In this document: piece by piece, positions 28,673-36,308 of the stretch
Numbering within the stretch: the stretch's first letter is position 1
Layout: each line of letters starts with the position of its first letter
From: CAZUZS01 sp964624795
GTDB taxonomy: Bacteria; Calditrichota; Calditrichia; RBG-13-44-9
NCBI GenBank assembly: GCA_964624795.1
Contig: CAZUZS010000007.1
Coordinates: forward strand, 36,080-100,079
Direction of reading: 5' to 3'
DNA length: 64,000 nt
Made by a program: the position numbers and the translations under genes
Notes under the pieces: generated by a model
Seen by the model: the letters and a program-made list of their open reading frames with translations, nothing else
The model's database searches: none
Told to the model about the DNA's origin: nothing

Positions 28673-29026
28673 TCAATTCAATCCTACTCTCGTTGGTTTG
28701 ATAACCAGGATTCTTTGGACTGGACTGGTCACCACGCGGTTGCCGAACTCCATGCACAAGCCGCAGGCGGCAGCAATTTCCATCAATATGATGCTGCTCC
28801 CCCAGGAGCATCCGGTAATCGAGGTCAGGAATGGGGCAAGCCCCTTGCGGTCGAACCAGCCGCCGGAAACGTGACACAAACCATCACCTAATATTTCAAC
28901 AACATAAACGGAATTGCGGGTGTGAATCTCCAACCTGTCTCCCGGGTCCAGGTCCTTCATAAGAACAGGTTTTAAGTCCGGCAGCCGGCTTACAATTCTG
29001 TCAAGGCTTTGGCCAATTCGCTTCAT
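28673..29026 (-). CDS. Conserved-looking small protein of unknown function
   Basis: The 117-residue product (MKRIGQSLDRIVSRL) has no signal peptide. Its middle reads like a compact beta-rich domain: IHTRNSVYVVEILGDG, CHVSGGWFDRKG, then TGCSWGSS and AACGLCMEFGNRVVTSPVQRI. It has four Cys residues, three of them in the last third, and repeated Gly, typical of a real folded domain. I do not recognise a named family. It is followed by the ABM protein gene and preceded, after 192 bp, by the BNR-repeat protein gene, all on the minus strand. Confidence 0.6.
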   Translation of the reverse strand: MKRIGQSLDRIVSRLPDLKPVLMKDLDPGDRLEIHTRNSVYVVEILGDGLCHVSGGWFDRKGLAPFLTSITGCSWGSSIILMEIAAACGLCMEFGNRVVTSPVQRILVIKPTRVGLN

Positions 29027-29218
29027 GCTAAATGCTCTCTTTTTAGAAAAAACTGCAGCAAAATTCCCACGCCCGTCTTATCAGGAAAGCAGCAAATCTT
29101 TTTACACTGAAAATCCTATTCATGGTCAGTCTACTACCTCCGGGGTAATTATTGCCGCGAGCTGCATCGAGCTTTGGTGTTTCCAGAACAATCCGCATTA
29201 TATCCGATTTCGGCATAC

Positions 29219-32200
29219 TTATTCATGTTGACTTTCCATCCCCTGCAATTTCGTCCGATATGTTTGCCAGCGTTTCAGAAGGATGTCAAGTTGCCGCCGA
29301 TATTCATCGAAAACGGCTGACTGTCCCTGGGTTGGCGCTGCATCGGCGCTGATGACGGCAGAGCTCAAGCCAGACAAAACATTCGCCACCGAGGATAAGC
29401 TGGGTTTTCCGCCATTTACGAGCCCTGTGAGGGAATCTGTAAGAGATTCGGAGAAGTCCGCTTTCTTTTCATCAAGAACGCGCATGATTTCCCGGTGCGC
29501 AGTGACCGCACGTCGCAGGGTAGAATCGACTGACTGCGCCAAAGTTAGCTGAGATCGCAGCGCATTTTCACTCACCCGAACCCGGGGATCCAATTTTACA
29601 ACCAGCGGCTGGGAAAATTGATTTTCTCCCACGCTTAGTGTCACCGTGTAGCTGCCCGGCAAAACCAGCGGGCCCTCCGGCCTCAGCGGCGTTCCCTCCT
29701 GCCAAACCGCTGCAATAGAATAGCTGTATCTCAAGGCAGGTGGTCGCGGATAACGCAAATCCCAGACAAATCGGTGCATTCCCGCCCCTGTTTCAAGGTG
29801 TTCCGGCATTCCCAGCCAGCCCTTCTGGAAATAGCGGTTTGCCGGCAAATCCTCCGGTTTTTCATTGCTGGAAAAACGACGAACCACTTTGCCCAGCGAA
29901 TCGGTTATGGTGAGCACCACTTCATTTTGAGACGAGTTCTTGAGCCAATAATCGATAATTGCGCCGGTGGGCGGATTTTGTCCTAATGGCGTGGAGGGCG
30001 GCGGCGGTGTATCGTGGTTTTCGTCTGCCCGCAGCCGCCAGGCATTCGCCGGCCGGAAAAGATAAGCCGGACTGTCTGCGTTTTCAGCACTCATTTCGCG
30101 CAGCGGCTGCAAATCGTCCAGAATCCAGATCCCCCGTCCTTGTGTGGCGGCGATGAGATCGCCCTTGTGAACAAGCAGATCACGCACCCAGGCGGTCGGA
30201 AAATTCAGCGAAAGCGGCTGCCAGTGGGCGCCGTCATCAAAGGAAACATAGACGCCGCGATTCGTTCCGGCATAGAGCAATCCCTGGCGCTCCGGGTCGG
30301 CCCGGACGACGCAAACGTATTCATTGGCAGGAAGCCCGTCGGTAATTTTCCGCCAGCTCTTGCCGGCGTCATCGGTTTTCAGAACCAGCGGGTTAAACAG
30401 ATCGATGCGGTGGAGATCAACTGCCACGTAAGCAGTGTTTTCCGAGAAAGGTGAAGGAGCGATGGTGGTGATCCGTCCCCACAGGGGTATCACATCCGGC
30501 GTCAGATTTTGCCAGTGCGCGCAATTATCGGTGGTGAGCCGGATAAGACCGTCGTCGGTGCCCACCCAAATCATGTCTTTTGAAACGGGGGAAGGCGCGA
30601 TTGTGTAGATGACCCCGTAACCGCACTCCTTTGCTTTGGCAAGGTCTGGATCTTGACAATCCTCCCCGGATTTGCTCTTTCCGGAAAGGTCCGGGCTGAC
30701 GACGTCCCAATGGTCGCCGTCGTCCAGGGAACGGAACAGCACCTGCGAACCCAGATACATGGCATACGGTGGAAATGGCGAAAACGCCAGCGGCGTGATC
30801 CAGGTGTAGCGGTAGCGCACGTCAGTCAGCCGGGCGCCGTAACTGGAAACCGGCCACGGCGAAATATTGGCAACCTGCCGGGTGACCTGATTGGCGCGGG
30901 AAAGGTAGCCGCCCAGCCCACTGCCAAATACGATATTCGGGTCGCCCGGTTTGGGCACCATATAATCCCGCTCGCTGCCGCCTGTGGGATGCCAGTCGCG
31001 CTCCTCGATTACGCCGTACGGCCCCCGGCTCAGGATGCTCACCGTGCCGTTGTCCTGCTGACCGCTGTATATCCGGTAGGGAAATTGATCGTCGGCAGCC
31101 AGGTGGTAGAATTGCCCGGTTGGCTGGTTGTACCAGCTCGACCAGCTTGCACCTCCGTTAATGGTCACCACGGTACCCTGGTCCGCGGCAGTAATCATGT
31201 GAGTGGTATCGGCGGGATTGATCCACATAAAATGGTAGTCATCGCCGCCCGGCGATCCTTTGAAAACTGTAAAATGCTTACCGCCATCATTGGACCGGTG
31301 AATGGAGCGGCCCATTACAAAAACGTCGTCCGGATTTTTTGGCATGACCGTGATCCGGCTAAAATAGACATCCACCAGTTCCCTATCATCATTTACCAAT
31401 TGCCAGGTTTTAGCACCGTCGTCCGAACGGTAGAGTCCGTTTTTGCCTTTCGGAGCAATTACGGTGGCATACACTTTTTGTCCGGCACTACCCCAGGCAA
31501 CGGCCATCCCGATACGCCCAAGCTCGCCAGAAGGCAGGCCTTTTCCCGGAATCCGCTTCCAATGCTCCCCGCCATCCTCACTTTTGTAGATACCGGAGCC
31601 CGGGCCTGCCTGGGGTTGGAAATAATCCAGCCAGGGATGAAGCCGCATTTGCCACATCGCGGCATAAACCACCGCCGGGTGTTCAGGATCCCATGCCAGG
31701 TCGACCGCCCCGGTATTGTCATCCACAAACAGAACCTTTCGCCAGTTTTTCCCGCCATCGGTAGTGAGGTAGACTCCCCGTTCAGGATTTGCATCGAAAG
31801 CATGACCCATAGCCGCAACCAGCACGCGGTTGGCATCAGTAGGATCAACCAGGATGCGCCCAATATGGCGCGTTTCGGTTAAACCAATATTTGTCCACAT
31901 TTCGCCGCCATCGTCGGATCGGAACACACCCTCTCCGGCCATGATGTCATAGCGCATGGTTACCTGCCCGGTGCCAACATAAATAATATTCGAATTGGAG
32001 GGCGCAATGGCAAGGGCTCCGATGGATGAAGCGGTTTCATGCTGCATGAGCGCCCGCCAGGTTCTTCCAGCATCGGTGGTTTTCCACACCCCACCCCCGG
32101 CTGAACCGAAATAGTATGTATCGGGTTTCCCCGGAATTCCTTCTGCAGCCGTCCCCCAGCCGGCACGATAAGGCCCCACCAGCCGCCAGTTCATGCCGGC

Positions 32201-32326
32201 GTAAGCGCTTTCGGGAATCGGAGAAGCGGTTACCGGCTTCGTTTGGTCTGCCGCCATAACTCCTTGCACATCCGGAACAGAAAAGGTCAAAACTACGGAA
32301 AAGAAAATCAGGCTAAAAGATCGCAT
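29219..32326 (-). CDS. Exported BNR/sortilin-like beta-propeller protein
   Basis: The 1035-residue protein has a signal peptide (about 1-25) and repeated BNR/Asp-box blades of the form S-D-G-G--W, for example WKTTDAGRTWRAL, FRSDDGGEMWTNIG, YLTTDGGKNWRKV, YKSEDGGEHWKRI and YRSDDGAKTWQLV, running to about residue 760. The last 250 residues are a different, beta-rich domain followed by a helical end. The layout matches a widespread family of large exported propellers annotated as VPS10/sortilin-like or glycosyl-hydrolase-like. No glycosidase active site is clear, so I make no enzymatic claim. The ATG has GAGGGAA upstream. The region upstream is the decayed kinase and transposase locus. Confidence 0.8.
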   Translation of the reverse strand: MRSFSLIFFSVVLTFSVPDVQGVMAADQTKPVTASPIPESAYAGMNWRLVGPYRAGWGTAAEGIPGKPDTYYFGSAGGGVWKTTDAGRTWRALMQHETASSIGALAIAPSNSNIIYVGTGQVTMRYDIMAGEGVFRSDDGGEMWTNIGLTETRHIGRILVDPTDANRVLVAAMGHAFDANPERGVYLTTDGGKNWRKVLFVDDNTGAVDLAWDPEHPAVVYAAMWQMRLHPWLDYFQPQAGPGSGIYKSEDGGEHWKRIPGKGLPSGELGRIGMAVAWGSAGQKVYATVIAPKGKNGLYRSDDGAKTWQLVNDDRELVDVYFSRITVMPKNPDDVFVMGRSIHRSNDGGKHFTVFKGSPGGDDYHFMWINPADTTHMITAADQGTVVTINGGASWSSWYNQPTGQFYHLAADDQFPYRIYSGQQDNGTVSILSRGPYGVIEERDWHPTGGSERDYMVPKPGDPNIVFGSGLGGYLSRANQVTRQVANISPWPVSSYGARLTDVRYRYTWITPLAFSPFPPYAMYLGSQVLFRSLDDGDHWDVVSPDLSGKSKSGEDCQDPDLAKAKECGYGVIYTIAPSPVSKDMIWVGTDDGLIRLTTDNCAHWQNLTPDVIPLWGRITTIAPSPFSENTAYVAVDLHRIDLFNPLVLKTDDAGKSWRKITDGLPANEYVCVVRADPERQGLLYAGTNRGVYVSFDDGAHWQPLSLNFPTAWVRDLLVHKGDLIAATQGRGIWILDDLQPLREMSAENADSPAYLFRPANAWRLRADENHDTPPPPSTPLGQNPPTGAIIDYWLKNSSQNEVVLTITDSLGKVVRRFSSNEKPEDLPANRYFQKGWLGMPEHLETGAGMHRFVWDLRYPRPPALRYSYSIAAVWQEGTPLRPEGPLVLPGSYTVTLSVGENQFSQPLVVKLDPRVRVSENALRSQLTLAQSVDSTLRRAVTAHREIMRVLDEKKADFSESLTDSLTGLVNGGKPSLSSVANVLSGLSSAVISADAAPTQGQSAVFDEYRRQLDILLKRWQTYRTKLQGMESQHE

Positions 32327-32354
32327 GTGAAATTCCCTCAGAATTAATGTTGCG

Positions 32355-32654
32355 CAATGCCTTTCCGATAATCTGCATGCGCTTCGATATTAAATCGTTC
32401 CCATTCTTATTTATTTGCAGCACAGTGTTCGCGCTGAAAATTAATAGCAACATCACGTTTAAGTTTGGTCTTCTCGGCGTTGTAAACGATGCCAATTTAC
32501 CCCGTGAGATAATCAGGTCAATTGGATTTTGCACCTGATCCGGTGTCGGCACTTCAAGTCTATTGATAGATTGATCTTGCTTTATCTCAAGGGGTGAACA
32601 ACTTTCGCCTAACCTTTTGATGATATTGTTATGTACAATTTTCTTTCTGATCAT
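32355..32654 (-). pseudogene. Decayed N-terminus of a Ser/Thr protein kinase
   Basis: Read on the minus strand, MIRKKIVHNNIIKRLGES (32654-32601) mirrors the first 18 residues of the two intact kinases (MIGKTVLHYRIIEKLGEG). After about 100 bp of unrelated sequence the similarity resumes in another frame: GIVYNAEKTKLKRDVAINF, against GIVYKAEDTKLKREVAIKF of the 883-residue kinase. It goes on past a stop codon to EWERFNIEAHA against ERKRFEIEAQA. The fragment ends about 30 bp before the BNR-protein start, so most of the kinase is lost. Its ATG overlaps the stop of the frameshift-corrected transposase frame. Confidence 0.85.
32499..32595. repeat. 97-bp inverted-repeat element inside the kinase relic
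   Basis: The element is bounded by 14-bp inverted repeats (accccgtgagataa at 32499-32512 and ttatctcaaggggt at 32582-32595) that match at 13 of 14 positions. Inside are two more inverted repeats: atcaggt/acctgat (32512-32518, 32533-32539) and tctat/ataga (32559-32563, 32566-32570). It sits where about 15 bp would be expected in an intact kinase, so it looks like an insertion. It lies about 55 bp from the end of the transposase gene, which makes it a candidate substrate of that enzyme or a MITE-like element. Confidence 0.6.
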
Positions 32655-33255
32655 TTTGCCAACTCCCGATAAACCGGATTTTCGTTATCTAATTCCCACT
32701 TCAGGGGATTATTGACGATGTACTGACGGATATTATTCAATTCCTTTTCATTCCGAATAATCCTCTGAAAATAATTACGTTGCCACAATCTGCCAGGAAA
32801 CACTGGCCAATTGTTATTTTTGCAACTTGAATATATTCGTTTGTGGTCAACGATTTGAACGCGCCGATGATTTCACCCAACGACGGTGCAGATTTCGTTG
32901 GGGCAGGTCTTGTGCCCGCCCTTTGGGATGTATCCGCCTTTTGGGTCTCGCTAATTCCATTCCGGGCGTCCACGAGGGGCACCCCTACGGATTCAATTGT
33001 TTCAAAATCATTAATAATAATGCCATGAAAATGATTTGGCATTACCGTGAATTCATCAACAACGATTTCGGGAAATCGTTGTGGTAATTCAGACCATTGC
33101 ATCTGAACCATCTTTCCCGCATCATTTAATATCATTTGACCATTGGTTATCTCACCCATTAAACATAATCGATCTTGGATACAAACTGTGATGAAATAAA
33201 GCCCCGCCGAACTGTAATCATATTCCTTTAATCTGATGGATTTGCGGCGGTGCAT
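32651..33255 (-). pseudogene. REP-associated tyrosine transposase (IS200-like, Y1/HUH), frameshifted
   Basis: The N-terminal part is a clear RAYT-type Y1 transposase: RKSIRLKEYDYSSAGLYFIT, IVVDEFTVMPNHFHGIIIN with the HUH motif HFH, and the GEIIGAFKSLTTNEYIQ helix. The start is the ATG at 33255 (MHRRKSIRL) with AGAGG upstream. At an A5 run (minus-strand complement of 32817-32821) the frame is lost. The original frame drifts to a stop at 32737, while the -1 frame continues the family sequence: FPGRLWQRNYFQRIIRNEKE, QYIVNNPLKWELDNENP, ending at 32651. It is therefore either an inactivated gene, a gene with a sequencing error, or one needing -1 slippage. Confidence 0.82.
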
Positions 33256-33347
33256 TATCTTACCTCTTTTGAACATCCACAAGGGATACCCCGACGTTTT
33301 TGACCTTTAATAAATCCCTCAACTTTGGTTAATCACATCGGTTCGCC

Positions 33348-35645
33348 CTATAACGGCAATTTCATTTTCTTCATAAATGCCGTATAGCGCGGATCTTTGA
33401 CCACATTGCGCAACAAGGGATCACCTTTTATCTCGGCGAGGCCACCATCACGTTGGTAATAAGCACGCTCCAGCCACTCAAAGGTTTTGTCTGTCTCTTC
33501 ACAGTAACCATAAACCTCTGCAATCTGGAATGCATCCAGGTATTGATAGCCCTTGATTAACTCATCCAAGGCCGTATTTGATTCCTTATTGTGTCCCAGC
33601 GAGTGTTGAACCAATGCAATTCCGTATATCCTCCAGTCGGGCTCGCTCTCCTTCATTATCTCTGCCATTGCCGAATCCGGTTTCCCAAGAACCAGGTAAA
33701 CGCGGCCGATCAGCACATGCTCTCCCGGGTAGCGTGGATTCAGCTCTATGACTTTCCTGAAAGCCGCTTCTGCTTTATACGGGAAGCCTGCATACCAGTT
33801 AAATAAACCGAGATTGTTGTAGCCCGCAACCCTGACAGGGTCGATTTCGATTGAATGGTGAACCATATTAATTGCTTCTTTGAATCGTCCCAGCGTAAAT
33901 TCCAAAGCGGCCGCTCCGCTGATCGCATTGGCGTTTCCCGGCTCCAGCTCCAGTGCTTTACGATAGGACTCGTCCGCATCTGACCAGTCCCAATCGTAGT
34001 ACTGCTCAATCCATGCCAGTTGGGCATAGGCATCTGCAAGATTTGGGTCAAGCTTTAGCGCCCTTTGAACTTCCTGGCGGGCTTTCCGGTAACCTTCATC
34101 CACAGGGACATAACCGTAATCCGCCTGTGCAGCGTGAGTTTGGGCTAAGCCCACCCAGGCGGGTGCATAACCAGGATCAATCGACAGCGCTTGTTTGTAA
34201 TAGTCTATCGCCCTGTCCCAATTTTCTCTGCTGCGCAGATCAAAAAAATGCTTTCCAAGCAGGTAGTCATTGTAGGCTTCCGGATCTGTTTTCCTCTGCT
34301 GAGTTGTCGTCTCTTTTCCAAGCAAGGTGGCATCAAGTGCTTCGGCTACTGAGCGTGATATGGTATCCTGCACAGCAAATATGTTACTCATCATCCCGGT
34401 ATAAGTATCGGACCACAAAGTGGCATCGGTTTCCACATCAATTAATTCCGCGGTGATCCGCAGCGTATTGCCGGATTTACGCACGCTTCCTTCCAGAATA
34501 TTATTCACGCCAAGCTTTGCGGCGATGGTTTTGATATTGGTATTCGTACCTTTGAATGAAAATGAAGAGGTGCGGGAAGTAACGCGCAGCTCTGGATTCT
34601 TCGCCAGGACATTGATCAGCTCCTCGGACAATCCATCGGAAAAGTATTGCTGGTCTTTCTTTGGACTCAGATCTACGAAGGGAAGAACAGCTATTGTTTT
34701 CACGCCTTTATTTTGGGGGACAGCTTGCGAAGCCGGTTTGAAGAGGAAAATGCCAATCACAACAAGTACTGCGATGATGGCTGTAATCAACCCGATAAGC
34801 CTTGCCGGTTTCATAGCGGTTCTTTGTCTATCGGGATGCGCGCCTCCTATTGCCCTCAGTTCACTCAAAAGATCATCGATTGATTGATACCTCTCAGCGG
34901 GATTTTTAGCCAACGCTTTCATTACTATCCGTTGGACTTCCGGATCGACGCCGCTTATTGGCTCAGGCGCTTCATTCAATATGGAATACATAATTGCCTG
35001 CTCGTACTCCCCTCTAAAGGGCAATTGTCCGGTCAGCATTTCATACAAGACCACTCCAAACGACCATATATCGGATTGCTGATTTACCTCATCTTCATTA
35101 ATTTGTTCGGGGGACATATAAGGAGCCGTTCCCGAAGTTGTCTGCTCTTTTGCATGATGTTTGGCTTCTCCGAACCTGGCCAGACCGAAGTCCATAATTT
35201 TTGCCTTGCCATCTTCGGTGATCATGATGTTGGCGGATTTAATATCGCGGTGCACGATGCCCTTTTTATGGGCAGCTTGCAGCCCATCGGCAATTTGCCT
35301 GGCGTAGTTGATGGTATCGTCAATTGGTAGGGGCACATTGCGATGTGCCCCAATAATGTCCTTTAATTCCTGCCCTTCGATGTATTCCATCACAATAAAA
35401 ATTTCTTCATCGGATTCTTCGATTGCATGGATGGTGGCAATGTTGGATTGGTTTAGCGCGGCGGCGGCTTTGGCCTCGATCTCAAACCGCTGGCGGTCTT
35501 CCTTGCTGGCAGCAATGTGACGCGGCAGGAATTTGATAGCAACCTTTCGTTCCAGCCTCGTATCTTCGGCAAGATAGACAACACCCATGCCGCCTTCGCC
35601 GAGTTTTTCAATAATTCTGTAATGTAGAACAGTTTTTCCGATCAT
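33348..35645 (-). CDS. Membrane Ser/Thr protein kinase with TolB-like and TPR domains
   Basis: The 765-residue protein has an N-terminal eukaryote-like kinase domain (about 9-265). It has the glycine loop LGEGGMGVVY, Lys38 in VAIKF, HRDIKSANIM (Asp134), DFG (152-154) and the APYMSPEQ activation segment. One TM helix follows (about 284-306, LIGLITAIIAVLVVIGIFLF). Next is a TolB-like/FlgO-type region (AVLPFVDLSPKKDQQYFSDG, about 322-450), then TPRs to the end. The kinase is cytoplasmic and the TolB/TPR part should lie in the periplasm. Substrates are unknown. It is a paralogue of the kinase at 36309-38960 and of the relic at 32355-32654. All catalytic residues are present. Confidence 0.9.
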   Translation of the reverse strand: MIGKTVLHYRIIEKLGEGGMGVVYLAEDTRLERKVAIKFLPRHIAASKEDRQRFEIEAKAAAALNQSNIATIHAIEESDEEIFIVMEYIEGQELKDIIGAHRNVPLPIDDTINYARQIADGLQAAHKKGIVHRDIKSANIMITEDGKAKIMDFGLARFGEAKHHAKEQTTSGTAPYMSPEQINEDEVNQQSDIWSFGVVLYEMLTGQLPFRGEYEQAIMYSILNEAPEPISGVDPEVQRIVMKALAKNPAERYQSIDDLLSELRAIGGAHPDRQRTAMKPARLIGLITAIIAVLVVIGIFLFKPASQAVPQNKGVKTIAVLPFVDLSPKKDQQYFSDGLSEELINVLAKNPELRVTSRTSSFSFKGTNTNIKTIAAKLGVNNILEGSVRKSGNTLRITAELIDVETDATLWSDTYTGMMSNIFAVQDTISRSVAEALDATLLGKETTTQQRKTDPEAYNDYLLGKHFFDLRSRENWDRAIDYYKQALSIDPGYAPAWVGLAQTHAAQADYGYVPVDEGYRKARQEVQRALKLDPNLADAYAQLAWIEQYYDWDWSDADESYRKALELEPGNANAISGAAALEFTLGRFKEAINMVHHSIEIDPVRVAGYNNLGLFNWYAGFPYKAEAAFRKVIELNPRYPGEHVLIGRVYLVLGKPDSAMAEIMKESEPDWRIYGIALVQHSLGHNKESNTALDELIKGYQYLDAFQIAEVYGYCEETDKTFEWLERAYYQRDGGLAEIKGDPLLRNVVKDPRYTAFMKKMKLPL

Positions 35646-35686
35646 TTTACTGCATCACCAAATTTTATAAAGCATTTTTCAGTAAA

Positions 35687-35727
35687 GAAGTAGAACCGCG
35701 CCATCAATTCCTGAAATGATAGCGCGG
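35687..35727 (-). terminator. Probable terminator after the cupredoxin-like gene
   Basis: On the minus strand, CCGCGCTATCA pairs with TGATGGCGCGG (about 10 bp with one mismatch, 35696-35727) around a 10-nt loop, followed by the pyrimidine-rich ttctacttctt. It starts 8 bp past the stop codon. The T-run is imperfect. Confidence 0.6.
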
Positions 35728-35735
35728 CCATATTC

Positions 35736-36173
35736 TTATTCAACAATAATCACCGGCGGCGAATCGCCAACGGCAAATGAGCTGTCCGAAGTGCAAAAAA
35801 CAGAATAAACGTTCGGACCGCTCTTTGCATCTTTTCCAACGGTCAATTCCAACTTCTTGTTATTCTTCAAAACGGCATTGTAGGCCCCAAACAGATTGAC
35901 ATCGGAGAATTGGAAAAAAGCGTCGGTTCCCTTAATATGCCACACAACGATATCGCCGCGATTCACGGTAACTTTTGCGCTTGTGGTGTCATCGCTCTGC
36001 ACAATCCGCCAGACTTTCTTCTTATCCTTTTTCACTTTCTTAATGGAAAGATTGTGCCGTTTAACCGGATTTTGTGCCAGTAACGTTGAATGCTGTACCG
36101 GTCCTACCAACAGACTACTCATCAAAAACAGAAAAACAAAAACCGCCATCGAAAAAACTCGATGCTTCCTCAT
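35736..36173 (-). CDS. Exported cupredoxin-like protein
   Basis: I start this at the ATG at 36173 (MRKHRVFSM), which has AGGAGG just upstream; longer frames run into the intergenic region. The product of about 145 residues has a signal peptide (ending near LLAQ), a Lys-rich segment (SIKKVKKDKKKVWRIV), and a beta-sandwich with VTVNRGDIVVWHIKG, typical of cupredoxin-fold proteins, ending YSVFCTSDS. There is one candidate His and one Cys, but the second His and Met of a type 1 copper site are not evident, so copper binding is doubtful. It sits between two kinase genes and has its own terminator. Confidence 0.7.
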   Translation of the reverse strand: MRKHRVFSMAVFVFLFLMSSLLVGPVQHSTLLAQNPVKRHNLSIKKVKKDKKKVWRIVQSDDTTSAKVTVNRGDIVVWHIKGTDAFFQFSDVNLFGAYNAVLKNNKKLELTVGKDAKSGPNVYSVFCTSDSSFAVGDSPPVIIVE

Positions 36174-36308
36174 AGCGCCTCCTGATTGTATTGTGGTTTG
36201 GTTGTGACAAAAAAGAAAATTAAAGAATGCTGCATAACGATTGCCCGGTAAAAATCTAATTCGTTCCGTCCCGATGCCTGTTTTTATGACGAACATTAAA
36301 ACTAATCT

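Noticed and set aside
32313..32654. 113-codon minus-strand frame as an intact gene
   Set aside because: Only its first 18 residues match the kinases; the rest is out of frame with the kinase similarity, so it is a relic and not a gene.
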